From Styela clava (Eukaryota; Chordata; Ascidiacea; Stolidobranchia; Styelidae), in assembly GCF_964204865.1 (NCBI RefSeq), contig NC_135251.1, positions 12,400,001 through 12,464,000 on the forward strand: a stretch of 64,000 bases of DNA. The letters run 5' to 3'. The position numbers and the translations under genes are program-made. Below are positions 1 through 12,504 of the stretch, piece by piece. The notes beneath the pieces are model-generated. The model was not told the origin of the DNA. It did not search any database and saw nothing but the letters and a program-made list of their open reading frames with translations. Every line of letters starts with the position of its first letter. Positions within the stretch are counted from its first letter, which is position 1.

Positions 1-295
1 AGGTATTTGATACACAGGAAACAAATAATACAGCCATTTGCTGCTCTACAAACATCGAAAACACTTCTCGGGTAAATTCGAGACTACAATGAAGAAAATC
101 ATAAGAAATCATTTTCAACAAATTAGCAAACCCATAACTCTGCTATTTACAGGACTTAAATAAAACGTCTGTCGTAATTCTAGATTGAAATCAAACAATT
201 AATATCGCTCGCAGAAATACTAAAACGCGCTTTGGCATATTGGGCGTCAGAGGACACAATGTTGTCATCAAAGTATTCTTATGCCATATGAATCA

Positions 296-540
296 AGAAG
301 GAGCGGAAAGCCGATAAAATGAATTAATCATATGGCAAACCCCATTCCCTTGTCTATTTATCGGTCCATATCGGGTTCGAGAATAATTAATTGTATCAGA
401 CGCATGTGCTTGATGGTTGAGGAATCCGTAACTTAACGGAGCTTTCGTAAATTACCCAAAAGCGGTGAGGAATTCAGCAATCAATCCTCTTGCTCATATT
501 CATCCCTCACGTGATTCGAATCTGTGAATTTAAACAAGGT
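296..540 (-). repeat. Diverged SINE-like repeat copy
   Basis: Old copy of the repeat best seen at 24,226-24,512: shared stretches include the gaaagccgataaaa region, the cttgatggt block and the end reading gattcgaatctgtgaa. It lies upstream of the lectin exon. Confidence 0.5.
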
Positions 541-744
541 GCGATGACAAGCTTGAATACACGCCTTATATGATCATATTAATAGCCAATAGCGATGTTT
601 GTCATCTTAGAAAGTCGGCATTTTAAAGGCTGTGAATCTATGGACACGACGTTTTTTAGTGTGAATTGCGTCAGTATATTCAATGAACACTTGCGAATGA
701 ATACAAAACTTTTGAAAATCCATAAAAGTTGTCATTTTATGCAG

Positions 745-2818
745 ATATAAGATTATTCCATGATACAACCAACAACTGCAAATATCACGTCAACCTTTAT
801 GATAAAAAATCATTCGTCGAGACGAATTCAACTTGTAGCAGTCTTGGAGGAGCGATAGCAATGATGAAAACAACAGAAATACAAGACTTGGTTGAAAGTC
901 GGATAATAAAGCAATATGGAGCCACAGGAGAAGCACTTGAGTTTTGGATTGGTGGATTTAAAGTTAGTAATTCATGGATGTGGGTTGATGGTACAGACGT
1001 ACCAACAACAGGAAAAGATTCAAAATGGTCAACAAACCACCACACTTCCACGGGCAGTATGATTCTTAGTCCGCATGGCGGCGATAGAGAAAACATGATG
1101 TGGTTTGCTAAACCAAACAATAGGAAGCGCGGATACATATGTGAAATATCAGGTATAATTTTAAAAAATAGTACAAGAGTAAACCTATTTCCAAATCATA
1201 ACTGCTTTGTGCTTAAGACCAACATTCAATATCACAAATCTATACATACACATGGCGCGGCTTTCCTGAAACCTTTAACATTAGTTTGTTGATATTTTTT
1301 TATATTCGATTATCATCAAATGTATTATTCTAATATATGAGTGCATGTATATATTATAACGTTCTAGTATTGGTAATGATTTGAATTTTCACAGCGGTTG
1401 ACAGATGTTTGCTATTTCCATGTCATAATTCGGGAACTTGCACACAAATTGGTTGTCAAAAAAAGTGCGACTGCATGTGGGGTTATACGGGAGAAAATTG
1501 TGAAAATAGTAAGTTTCATCATTATTTTTGTAAATGATTTCAGAATATCAAGTCTGAAACATTAAATTATAACTATTGTCCGCCATCATTACATTGGTTC
1601 TAGGTGTTATTATGGTCCCAATCTTAAATCTTAATGGAATCCTCAATCTTAAAAAAATTGCAAGAATTTAATAAATAGTTGGAATAGGGATGATAAAATA
1701 GTAGTGAGAAAATACTGACGCACCAGAATAACCTTTGCCTCATGCTTAAAAATAATTAGATTGATTCCCATAAAAAAAAACAGGAATAGTATAAAGTAAT
1801 TTTCATTCACAGAACTTCCGTGTTTTTATTTCTATTTTTAAATTCGACCATAACTCGATAACCTAGGTGTTTAATATTGCATGAAGTCAAAAAAACAATA
1901 CACAGAGAAAATACAATGTGCATAAACGCGTTTCACGATTTGTAATTAATGTATGGTATTTATCTTGAAATCAGGAGTTTCACAGATTTCTTGCTTCCAG
2001 TCAGGAATTTCAATTCAATGGAATCGAGAAAATCACAAGATGGGAAGAGTGTATAAACTTCATCTGGAGGTGATTGAGTATTTCATATTTAAAGAAGTCA
2101 TTGTTTATTATTTGTGATTTGGAGAATACGAATCGGGAAATTCTGAATTTATTTTTATATTCGATTGAATACAGTTCTTGCTATTGAAATGTATTACGCG
2201 TTTCGTATTTATTTTACTCATATTTCTGGGTCACGCTTCGATAACAGTGTTTATTGACTTTATTATTGCAAAAAAAAAGTTTAAAGTGAGCTTCAAATTG
2301 CAGAGAATGCAAATATATTAATCAAAAATAACTTTTGCCCATTTGAACAATGAATTCGCTCTATTCTACTTTATTTCTTTTGAAGTTACAGTTATTTTCA
2401 TTTTCCGATCACATTGATGTTAAAATAAAATTTATTAGGGTTCAAATACCATAATCAATAAATATTATAGACTTCATTATAGACAAATAAATTGCCAACG
2501 AAATACACGCAAGAATCATAACCTGTCGTACGAGCAATATCAATTATGTCTTTTACACAGGATTTGACGTCTAAGACGACCAAAGCAACAAACGTGCAAA
2601 TCCTAGTGACTGAAGAAGCATCAATAAATATCGGGAATGTGTCCGACCCATCACCGATTCACTGCTTCCCAAGCACTCGTCTTTCCATATCACCCAATAA
2701 ATATATCCTTGTGGATCTATGGGTGGCTCGGATTAGAATGTCTTTGAAATCCGTTGCTAAAGTCCATTACATCTTTGATGAATCAAAGCTCAAAGTCGAA
2801 CTCGTTGACTTGTCGTAA
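745..2818 (+). CDS. Secreted C-type lectin/EGF protein, 3' part of gene
   Basis: Four exons splice in frame: 745-1152, 1395-1508, 1975-2069 and 2561-2818 (TAA). Exon 1 is a C-type lectin domain: a STC cysteine, WIGG, the WMWVDG core and a terminal YICE are visible. The cysteines that normally form the second disulphide are not seen, so sugar binding is doubtful. Exon 2 is an EGF-like domain with the usual six cysteines plus one extra. Exons 3 and 4 encode about 117 residues of a C-terminal module I do not recognise, conserved in the paralogue at 35,585-36,333. Junction phases are 1, 1 and 0. Exon 1 needs one upstream base, so the signal peptide and any N-terminal EGF exon lie left of the window. 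Expected to be extracellular; ligand unknown. Confidence 0.75.
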
Positions 2819-5774
2819 AGTAAAACTTCTTTTTTATTTCTTTGAGACTCTCAAATGATTGTCATGACGTTGTATAAAGTCTATCTTATGACATATCTGG
2901 ATTCATTATCACGGACTTAAGTTTTATCTGCGGTCACCCATGCTTCAATGCGAAGAAAAACAATCATGAAATATTCAAACATTCGCACGCTTGATATTGA
3001 TTTTTCAACGGATGTTCTGACTTATCCTTCTCCAGAATGAAACTTCTTCGCATGTCATTGATCCGCAACTATCATAGAGTATTGCTGTCACAATTTAGAT
3101 CGTGTTATTATTGCGGCAATTCTGCATTTTTTTAAATTCAACCTATATACCTGTTATACCGATATGATTTCTTTTATACGAATGAGTTGAAGATTATTTT
3201 GCATCCAAATACGGTTTTGTTTATTTCACGTATATTACAACGAACTATTCTGTGTTCCAGAAAAAGTGTTTTATTTTAGCATGCATCATCATTCAATAAA
3301 GATACCACAAATATATATTACCTGTTTAATAATATATAAGTATTTTGCTTTTAGTTCGCAAACAACATGACCACCCATCGCACTATGTATAACCCAGTCG
3401 CGAACATTCACTGTCTAATCAAACAGCCAACACGGAATGATTGAATGAATGCTTAGGATCAGCGTGTGGTATTAAATATGACAGTTAAGCTCAATGACCA
3501 GTTCAACTATATGCCATCACCACGCTGAAATTGGTGGGAACGTGTTTATACATTATTATATTATCTAGTCAGCGGCATGAAATATGAGCATAATATTCCA
3601 CTTAATGAAATACGAAATGTAAAGGTATTGAATGACATCATGCTCTACGGCAGGCCTGTCCATAAAATGCAAGTTTTTTAACATAAAATCAATCAAGTTA
3701 CTATAGTTATAACTATTTACTGGTTTCCGAGTAGGGCTAGCAAAATATTTGAATATCAAGTCGAATATAAAATAACAGTTCACTATGGGAATATCTGGTA
3801 ACATGGGGCGTGGACATGGCATTCGCGCGCCGCTGGATCAAAGAATCGATCATTACACAAAGCACACCTGAATTTCTGACGGCCACACGAGAATCTGCAC
3901 ACAGTTTTCACTAAGAAACGAAGACATCAAAATTGCGTGTTATATTTGTGGTAAAATGTTTTTTTATTTATTCATTTTCAGTGGCTATGATATTGTCTCA
4001 ATGTTTAAATAAGCCTAATTAGCGCAAATGTCGCGGGAATATCAAGTTTTAGTGAGCCGTTTCGTAAAATTTGAAATATTAATACAAGTATTTAATGAAG
4101 TAGCATTGTAAAAATTTCTGGACATATATATATACTAATTTGTATATGTAAAAAATGCCATTCATTAAGTCAATTTTATTAGAATTATTGACGGATACGC
4201 AGTGACGACATTTTGAAAATTTTTATTTAACGCAAACATAACATAAACAAAAATAAGAACATTAATGGACAACGGAGTCCCGGAGCCAGTGGAAAAAATA
4301 TTGTTGACTTTTTATTTTACGTTGGCGATAAGGTGATCAAAGCTGACACGTAAGATAGCAACCAGAATGGAAATAATTTGGAAATTTAGGTTCCAATTTC
4401 ATTCCTATAATTGCGCTCAGCGCCCGTCGCCAATGATCGCACAGTACCGTTTGAGTTCGTCGAACAGAACGCACAGTTATGCGAAAATAACTTGATAAAT
4501 ATATATGTAATAAAAGGAACAGGCGTTTGGATGTAGATATATGGCGGGAATAATCACACAAAAATCACGAAACATACTAAAAGTCTATTTTAAAATACCA
4601 TTATATGTCCATGAAGATTATGAAAGTCATAACAGTAAACAGTTCAAATTACCTTAAGAAGTTACGAATTTTTTTTTATATGTTTCTACGGTTGTAACAT
4701 GAGTAACTGACTGATTGTGATTTGGGTATTTGGTGTGAATATTGAAGTAAACAAGCAGGTCTTCGAGGAAGAAAAGTACCAAACAAGGTACTCGCTTTGC
4801 TTTGTAGACACGATTCCCAAGATGTGAATTATTAAAATTTCCGTATTGATTGACCTGGCTCTCTTGCTTAAGTCAGAAACGTTTTCAGAACCCATCTGCT
4901 AAAACTTATTGATAAGTATACTCATATGTATTAACAGTATTGGAGTAAGTTTGTAAAATTTCTAAACATATCAATATAAAGTTCATGGAATTTTTTTAAC
5001 ATTTTCAAATTATGACAAACCTCTAAATAAAATTCCTCTTGCCCTATCCAGTGCGTTATTTTTTCTATACTGTGTATGTACCACTAAGTTGCACTTTATT
5101 ATTTTTCCCGATCAGACACATTATCGTCACATTAAATTTTTTTTTCCTGATCCACTGTGTACATATAGCCAATTTATTTTCTTAATAATATCGCCCAAAC
5201 CCTATTGAATTTAGTAATTTAGTTTTCAGTTAAGTACAAATTTCCATCACATTATTTTGCCGCTTTAAATTTTTTTGTTTTTCTTCTTTTTTTTTTTAAA
5301 AACACACCTACAAACCATTGCATTTACCTGAAAATCCCCTAATTTTATTCAGAAATATTTTGTAAAAATATTATCGTAATAGTTCAAGTTTTGCCACTAT
5401 TCATCTATCAGTTTTAATTTTAATCACATCAGCGTATATGGTGGGAGCTGACTACGACGACGGTATGGTCGTATCGCTCCCTCCTGTCCCTACCGAAACA
5501 ATTTTATTTGTTGTTGCTATTTTATTGATGACTGTATTTTTTGGTTGAAAAAATAATAAAATCTCTCTCTCTCTCATATATATCACCGAATTGATAAAAC
5601 GTGTTTTAAAATGAGACAACAATTTTTAACGTATGACTGGGTCTGTATTTCAAATATTTGAACTAGTATTTACATATTTTTAGTTTATTAGAAACACAAA
5701 ACACACAAACGAAAAAGAACAAATTCAACAACAAATGCCAATACACAATCCAAGTAGTTTAATGATGAAAACAT
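2819..5774. other. Non-coding stretch between lectin and zinc-finger genes
   Basis: Nothing convincing is coded here. Short minus-strand frames at 3,565-3,822, 4,337-4,561 and 4,686-4,895 recur in unit B, but their differences are mostly amino-acid changing, as expected of neutral DNA. A (CT)n tract lies at about 5,563-5,575. Confidence 0.6.
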
Positions 5775-6670
5775 TTAATAAAACTCGTCTCGGAGTTTCA
5801 AAAATTCTTCGAACCAAAATACTGCGGGAACTATTTTCTCCAAATAATCGTATTTGTTCTCAATGAGATGCATTAGAAAGTGTTTGATGTCACGTAATAA
5901 TGTCCGTTTGGTGGAGTCGTCTTCTTTTTTGATGTCGCTGAAATTGATGGACGTCCAGTTGTCCCTTACAAAATATTTCTTGAGGTGCGGTATGGTGCTT
6001 TTGAATTCATCAGTACTTCCGTAAATTTCCAAAACCTGACGAGAGGTAAAGCATTAGTTATATTTATTGGTTAATAACGTCTTAACACGTTGGAGAGGTA
6101 ATACTTACTTTTAAGATTGCTAGAGTGTATGGAGGAACACGGTAGGATTACTTGAGTTATTTTTCGTGAGCCTGATTCAAGGGTTTCTGTCACTGATTCC
6201 GGAGGAAAGTGTTTTTCGGGAATTTGACTTTCTGAGTGTTTCTTCTTGTTGGATTCTGAGCCTATATCATGAAGTTTCGAAGCCCACATGGCTGTAATAG
6301 TTTGCTCAATAGGTTTATCTATTGTTCCTTGTTTTACTCTTCCCGGAAAATTATTTATTTGCGAGTCAATAGTTATCAACGCGGGCGGAGAGATTCTTTC
6401 GTCAACTTTAGTCTCTATGGCTATCGAGGCGTTTTCGCTGCAACCTGTTAAATTTGTGATTTTGTCCTCGAAAGATTGGGGAAAAGACCATCTTTTTGGA
6501 CGTCTGTGAAATGTTATACAATGCCTCTTCAGAGCGTCAGACCTTGTAAATAGTTTCCCACATTCACGACATTTGTGTCTTAGTTTACTGTGTACAGACC
6601 TCTGGTGCCTCAGCAATCGGCCTCTCATTGTGAATTTCTTTAAGCATATTTCGCATGTATGTTCATTCAT
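5775..6670 (-). pseudogene. C2H2 zinc-finger gene, unit A copy, frameshifted
   Basis: Two exons: 6109-6670 (first) and 5775-6035 (second). Residues 5-26 and 34-55 are two C2H2 fingers, both C-x2-C-x12-H-x4-H, implying a nucleic-acid-binding nuclear protein. A Ser/Thr/Lys-rich linker follows, and the second exon encodes an 86-residue charged tail. The donor GTAAGTATT at 6,108 and an acceptor before 6,035 are clear. Compared with unit B, one extra G near 6,145 shifts the frame, so the first exon ends one base out of phase and translation stops soon after the junction. The second exon itself is open and longer than in B. An acceptor-like TTATAG lies two bases before ATATG, suggesting trans-splicing or an unseen upstream exon. 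It may be an assembly error rather than a true pseudogene. Confidence 0.7.
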
Positions 6671-8157
6671 ATCTATAATATTTATTATAATCCTAAACTA
6701 AAATTAAGTTAAAATCCGCAGATTTTAAATTCAGGACCAAATAAAAACTTTTAACAACATTTTCAGCTGCAACCTCAAATATATATATATCATATTCTCA
6801 CATGATCGCCGATTAAAGTCACAAAATGTTACATTTTCTACGTTCAAGTGCGATAACGAAATATGCTTTACCTAAAACGCACTGCACTATGGGGAACGGA
6901 TTACGTCTACTTAACCTCAAATTAAAAATTTCTGTGACTGCAATATGTACTTGGAATTTACTTCAGACAAAACAGATAAAATATTACTTGCCAGACGGCG
7001 TGTGCCATGTGAACTTAACAGACAGACTCGCCTCTACCTCGTCCCAACTTACCATTATATTCTGAATCACACAATTATATGTCGCGATGACAAAGGCGTT
7101 GGAAGCTCAAACGTAAACAATAGTTGAAGTCAATTGATGTCAGACTTGGATAATTTCCTTCTCGCTAGAAAGCGGATTCCAATGAGAGCTCAAACGCAAA
7201 CAATCGTTCAACAATCAAACGCCTAATCATATTAAAATACCTTAGTTTAGATTTAGAATATGGCGCTTTGAGCCAAGGAGTCACTTCCTAATCACAATTA
7301 TACGATGCCTCACCATGAACTACTCTGCAACTAGTATATCAAATGCACGCAACAAGAATCTTAAAACGCCTAAATTTGTGATCGATTACAGTTCTCTGAT
7401 GCAACCACACTAATTTGTTAAAATAAAAGGTATAAAATACTTTTATATATTTTTCTGACTTTTTATCATTAGTGCGATAACAAATCGTACAATTTTCAAC
7501 GACTTCCTGCAGCCAAAGTTATCAGTATTGAAACCTTTCCCAGTTCAATGAAGCCTCGCGGCGGGAAATATCTGATAAAGCAGGTTAATCCCAGATCGAA
7601 ATCCCTTTATCGTGAACACGACAACAGTATCAGTGAGTATTCAAAAACGACTTTAGGAAGTATATATTTCAGAAAGTAGAACTCCAACAACAACAATCTA
7701 GCAAAACGACCCATAAGTACATTTAGTGTCCAATTATATATATATATATATATATATATACATCGACCCAAAAAACGGAACCCATAATTTTCTTGATTAC
7801 TTGTATGAAAATAGAGAAAACTATTTAATTTTCGTTACACCTTCATATTTGTATATAATTGTGCCGAAGAGTTTCAGGAATCCGGACTAAATACCAACAA
7901 TTTGGACAACGAGAGACCCTGGCTTATGCCATTTGAGGACCGTATTTACCAATGACGAAGGGGCGAGGCTAGGATTGTTAAGTGGTGGGAATGGGCTTCT
8001 GAAATACATAATATGCACAAATATAAATGTTCTGGAATATGAGCAACAATCTTCATAGAATTCGGATCACGAATAATTTATTAAGCTTCGTTTGATTACG
8101 AAAGCGAGAAACTCTGGTTGCCTACCTATCAAAACTCGAATAGAAAATATAAAGCGC
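6671..8157. other. Non-coding, microsatellite-bearing stretch
   Basis: No supported gene. It holds an (AT)n microsatellite at about 7,733-7,761, shorter in unit B near 48,390. Small plus-strand frames at 6,826-7,127 are also in unit B but have no recognisable content. This would be the promoter side of the zinc-finger gene. Confidence 0.5.
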
Positions 8158-8261
8158 GCTCCCAAAGTATGTGCACCAAGATAGCGCACAGCCTGAACCC
8201 TAACCTGGTACACATACTATGTTCAGGTTGTGCGCCACCTTGATGCACATACTTCTGGAGC
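8158..8261. repeat. Hairpin MITE, copy 1
   Basis: About 104 bp almost entirely self-complementary: left arm gctcccaaagtatgtgcacc pairs with the right arm ending in atgcacatacttctggagc. Same family as 12,391, 29,523, 48,801, 49,812 and 63,244. It ends 54 bases before the hAT insertion. Confidence 0.75.
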
Positions 8262-8306
8262 TCCATATAAAGACCTGTTATAAACTTTGCTGCTGAACTA
8301 TACAGT

Positions 8307-8314
8307 CATTTTGG
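8307..8314. repeat. 8-bp target-site duplication, left
   Basis: CATTTTGG, repeated at 11,353-11,360. The unoccupied single copy is at 48,949-48,956 in unit B. Confidence 0.95.
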
Positions 8315-8337
8315 CAGTGGCGGCGCTTCAATAGGGC

Positions 8338-8360
8338 CAACCGGGGCAATGCCCCGGTTG
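8338..8360. repeat. Subterminal palindrome of hAT element
   Basis: CAACCGGGGCA, a one-base centre, then TGCCCCGGTTG: an 11-bp perfect inverted repeat. Related GGGGC/GCCCC stretches recur near 8,505 and 8,600. In hAT elements such subterminal motifs can be transposase binding sites. Confidence 0.6.
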
Positions 8361-8854
8361 TTTTTTCGGTATAATAAAAAATATTCGAAAAATACCTCAA
8401 TATCGGTTGCACAGACTGTCTACACTAGCCATATTCTCCCGACATGGTTCATTTTTCGCTCGCAAAGCCTTCGCCGAACGTCGACGGGGCGACGCCGATT
8501 TTGCCCCGGTTGCTCATTGTATATCGTATTCTCTCTTTTATCTTCCACTCGCCGCGTTTGTCTCGTTTGTTTTCTGTTTCTTTTACTAAATCATCGGGGC
8601 CGATCGGGGCTAGCCCCGAAATTATGAAGACACAATGCCGACTTTTCTTACAACAACGTGTTGACATATTCACGCATTCCTTCTCGTTCGTTGGCTGCTT
8701 GAAGAGTTGATAGTTTCCTCGCCTTCGTTTTTGTCGCTTGTTTCGCTATTTGAATCAGTTAGAGACCTTAAGTCCATTTGCTTTCGATTTTCCACATTCC
8801 TTTTGAGCTCCTCACTTCTTTCCGGCTTCGCATTTCTTAGCCTTAGACCTCATA

Positions 8855-10938
8855 ATGAATAAGGTTGATGCACTACTTCGCACTCCGTTTTCGCAGCTGC
8901 CGCTGGAACAAAAATTAGAGGTACAACGTCTTGGGCCTTATCAACCAAAAAATTGTTCACTGGAACAATCCCATGACGGAGGAAAGCGTCGGCGTACATT
9001 CTGCGCAGAAACTTGGTATAAAAAACACGAATGGTTGTGTTACAGCGAGGACAAAAATGCACTTTTTTGTTTTTATTGTCTATTTTTTGCTACCGCCCGT
9101 GACTCACGTTGGTGTAAATTTGGTTTTAGAGATCTTAAACATCTTTCCGAGCGTGCCAGATATCATCAATCTTCTATGGAGCATCTGGACAATGCAGTAA
9201 AATACCGAACATTCGGAAATGTTAATATTGCAGCACAGTTGGATGAAGGACGCGCGGTTTCTATTCGTCGGCACAACCAAAACGTCGAGATAGATAGATG
9301 ATCGATTGATAGATGTTTTGAAGTTCATTGGTTGTCACGAGCTGTCCCTCCGTGGGCACGATGAACGGGCTGGCTCTTCTAATGGAGGGATATTTTTGGA
9401 TATGGTGGAATACACCGCATCCCTAGATACAGTATTGAGAGATCATCTTGATGCCGCAACTGTTTCGAAAGGGACATCTAAGGATATCCAAAATGATTTG
9501 CTCGACTCAATGTATAAAATTTATTTACAAAATTTGGCTCTGGAAATTGAGAATTGCCAGTTCCTTTCGATCCAGTCTGACGAGACAACTGACATCACGT
9601 GCGTTTCCCAACTGGCTGTGATTTTTCGGTTTGTGAAAGATGGTAAACCTACAGAGAGATTTCACAGCTTTGTACCAATCGTTGATCGCACGGCTTGCGG
9701 GATATCGGCTGTACTGAAATAAGTGTTACAGCCTTACAACGCGAAGTCAAAATTGATAGCTCAAACTTATGACGGCGCGGCAGTCATGAGTTGGTCGAAA
9801 CATGGTGTTCAAGTTTATATAGAAGAAGATTTTCCTCATGCGCATTTTTTACATTGTTATGCACACCAATTTAACCTCGTTATTAAAAATATGTGTCTTG
9901 ATACCCCTCTCGTCCGTATATTTTTTGCAAATGTTTCGGGGTTTTCTTCATTTTTATCCGGTTCGCCGAAGCGCTCTGACCTCCTTCGCCAGATATGTAG
10001 CCGCCGTCTCCCAGCTTGTGCACCAACACGTTGGAACTTCCAATCACGCGTAGTGCAGGGCGTGACCGAAATTAGGTCTGAGCTCATTGAGTGTTTCAAT
10101 GGCATTCAGAGCTCTCCGGTTTGGGACGAACGCTCTGTGAGGGAGGCGGCAGGTCTAAAGCGTCTGCTAGAAGATGGTGAGTTTTCATTTTTTCTCGCTT
10201 TTTTCTCCACAATATTCTATCACGTGGATGTATTATACGGCGCATTGCAGTCAAGGCTAATGGATGGAGCGTCTGTGCAGTCGTGTATTTCAGACTTCTG
10301 CGATGCTGTATCTCGTATCCGGGAAACAATAAAATACGACGACACATGGAGTGCTTCTTTACACCGCGGGCAAACAACGCAGCGTTTGATTTTGTCTGCA
10401 AAGGAATGCTGTGACATTCTGGTGAATCAAATAGGCGATCGTCTGGGCACTGAACACCTTGCCGCGTTTTCTTTGATGAACCCCAAAAATTTTTCAAAAT
10501 TTGCACGTCAATTTCCCATCCATTTGTTGGCTACTGTCTCCAAATTTTACCCCATGATAAACGTGGGTAAATTGGAAAATGAATTGCGATGTATATATAT
10601 ACACCAATCAAACTTTTTTGAACATCACATCAACTTGCGCGCTCTATGGGTTCCTCATAGATAACACTCTAGTAACTACCTTTGCGGCGTCTGCAAAATT
10701 TCTGGACATCATTTTGATGACGCCTACTTCTTCCGCCGACGCAAAGCGAACATTCAGCACGCTGAAGCGTATTAAAACGTATCTCAGAAACACAATGACG
10801 CAAGATAGATTAAATTCCTTGGCTGTTTTATCCATTCACAGAGACGTTATTTCTGGGATGCATGACTTTAATCAGCGCGTTATTGAGCATTTTGCTTCCA
10901 AGAAACCGCGGCGTGTTGCATATATGTTCAAGCAGTAG
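8855..10938 (+). pseudogene. hAT transposase (TTF finger, DUF4371, dimerisation), broken
   Basis: Three reading frames together cover a transposase of about 690 residues. 8855-9301 carries a Cys-rich finger around CFYC and an arginine-rich stretch. 9306-9722 holds the conserved SDETTDI catalytic region. 9723-10664 has TYDGAAVMS, HCYAHQFNLV and CAPTRWNF, typical of the RNase-H-like core with its insertion. 10579-10938 is the C-terminal hAT dimerisation domain (RTFSTLKRIKTYLR). Breaks: a frameshift near 9,300, an in-frame TAA at 9,720-9,722 and a frameshift near 10,640. The family cuts and pastes DNA leaving 8-bp duplications, matching the flanks here. The damage is modest, so the insertion looks fairly recent. 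Confidence 0.85.
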
Positions 10939-11352
10939 AAGTCTAGCAGCATATATATCTATGAGTGAGCGACGCATGTCCTTATCTTTGCATTAACTTT
11001 CCTTTCTTCATAGTAACGTTTTAAACCTTATTTTAGGTTTTGTCTGCTTTCCCGAAGTTTCTGTTAATATGTCATTGTATTTATCTGGGTAAATATTGCC
11101 TTTCCTTTTGAAAGAGGTTTCAAAATAAACTATGTCTATATTTATTAATCCCTTGACTTGGACCGGTGTTAAAGACACTTTCTTATCGTTAAAAATTGTC
11201 GCTTTTGCCGATTGGTTGTTACCGATGGAATGGTTTTTATACTCATAAAATGATGGGAGAACTTACAGCGCTCATTCTGTCCCCGTAGATGGGGGTGACT
11301 TGGTCCCGCAGTAGCTTGCCTCGGTTGTCAAAATGACCACGCGCCGCCACTG

Positions 11353-11360
11353 CATTTTGG
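11353..11360. repeat. 8-bp target-site duplication, right
   Basis: CATTTTGG, the partner of 8,307-8,314. Confidence 0.95.
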
Positions 11361-11747
11361 TGTGTTTTTGTGAACTTGGCATGGTAAAATCGTGTAAGTG
11401 GGTTCTGCCTTCTATCACACTGAAACTGGATTTTCCACCACAAACACCAATTTCACAAATTTTGTTAAGTTTGTATTTATAAATCAGCAATATCCAGCGC
11501 AGTAAATTTACATGGTCAACTTACATTTGTGGTGGAACGGTTCTTTTCGTTCAAACGCCTCCAGGTTGATATATATCGTAGCTTTGTCGGTTGTGCTTCC
11601 ATCGCTGTATTTGCGGGCTTGTTTTGGTTTCCCCTCTTTCGCTTATTCTTCGACACGGACCTTGAAAGAAAGGAAACCAGCTAGACATAGAGCGTGGTAA
11701 ATATACTATAATCAAGGGGCTATTACAGTCATATTATAAGTTAAGCG

Positions 11748-11981
11748 CAGGAGCGTGTCTAGAGGTGTGCCACGTTATAGGGGTGAGTATGTTGCTTAGT
11801 TTGGTGATTTAATTAATAATACATACATACAAACATCTCACTTACCCGACTTTTAATTTTTTTATTTTCATGTATAACAACATCTATTACTTTATCCCCC
11901 AAATCATTTTCAAAGTTAGGTATAAGGGGCAGCATTATTAGAAACTCGTCTAGAGCAGCAGAAAGGTTAGACACGCCCCTG
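11748..11981. mobile_element. Small non-autonomous hAT-like element
   Basis: Ends read CAGGAGCGTGTCTA and, inverted, CAGGGGCGTGTCTA. Flanks gttaagcg and ggtaagag agree at 6 of 8 bases, a weak target duplication. No coding content. The unit B copy (49,336-49,589) has about 25 extra bases that unit A lost between two gccac repeats. Confidence 0.55.
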
Positions 11982-12390
11982 GGTAAGAGTAGGTTTGTGG
12001 TCGAGTATAGTAGGAACAATAATTGTTTTATTTTTCTACCTATGATTAGGACAAAAAAACTGTTGGCGTGGATACAATGGTCTATCTATGTAAAATTTAA
12101 AAATGCGCCCCACTTGCAATTGATCGCGGACGGACAATTTTTAACGACTGTTATTGAATTGAGATGCTTGTACGTTATTTTTATTTAAGTAAAAAAAAAA
12201 ATACGAGTTTCAATTATTTCTAAGACAAGATTATCCACGATTTCAATTTGCTTATTTTAATTGTTCATTGATTACTTCTAACTTAAGAATTTGGACCATC
12301 GTTAATTGCTTTTAAGCGATGTAATTTCTGTGGAGTAACCCCTAGTCTGATAATTATCGTTGGCCTACACTTTCTCATAAATATTTCCAC

Positions 12391-12504
12391 GGTACTCCTG
12401 AAGTTTGCGCACCAAAAGTGGCATAACCTGAACCCTAACCTGGTACAAAACCTTGAGTTCAGGTTGTGCGCCATCTTGGTGCGCATATATACTTCAGGAG
12501 GTCC
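12391..12504. repeat. Hairpin MITE, copy 2
   Basis: Arms ggtactcctgaagtttgcgc and the complementary end tgcgcatatatacttcagga, same family as 8,158-8,261. The unit B counterpart at 49,812 lost its left half. Confidence 0.75.

Larger units (their letters stand above)
1..3340 (+). repeat. Left arm of inverted lectin-gene duplication
   Basis: This segment matches the reverse complement of about 35,085-37,930, with indels. Matching blocks include 115-300 against about 37,780-37,930, the EGF exon, the 1,975-2,069 exon, the 2,561-2,818 exon and the trailing sequence to about 3,330. Introns are more diverged than exons. The left arm holds a full CTLD exon that is degraded in the other arm. Its right part, from about 2,781, is also the start of the direct duplication, so three copies of the tail exist in the window. 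Confidence 0.75.
8315..11352 (+). mobile_element. hAT DNA transposon, 3,038 bp, unit A only
   Basis: The ends are inverted: CAGTGGCGGCGC at the left and its exact complement at the right. Flanks carry the 8-bp duplication CATTTTGG. Unit B has the uninterrupted site at 48,949, so both borders are base-exact. A 23-bp palindrome lies just inside the left end (8,338-8,360). The interior encodes a TTF-finger/DUF4371-type hAT transposase broken by frameshifts and a stop, so the copy cannot move by itself. GC content is visibly higher than in the flanks. Confidence 0.95.

Noticed and set aside
3565-3822. 85-residue minus-strand frame nearly identical in both units
   Set aside because: No start context, splice partner or domain; the high identity is shared with its non-coding surroundings.
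4686-4895. 69-residue minus-strand frame conserved in both units
   Set aside because: About six of the differences between copies change residues; no homology recognised.
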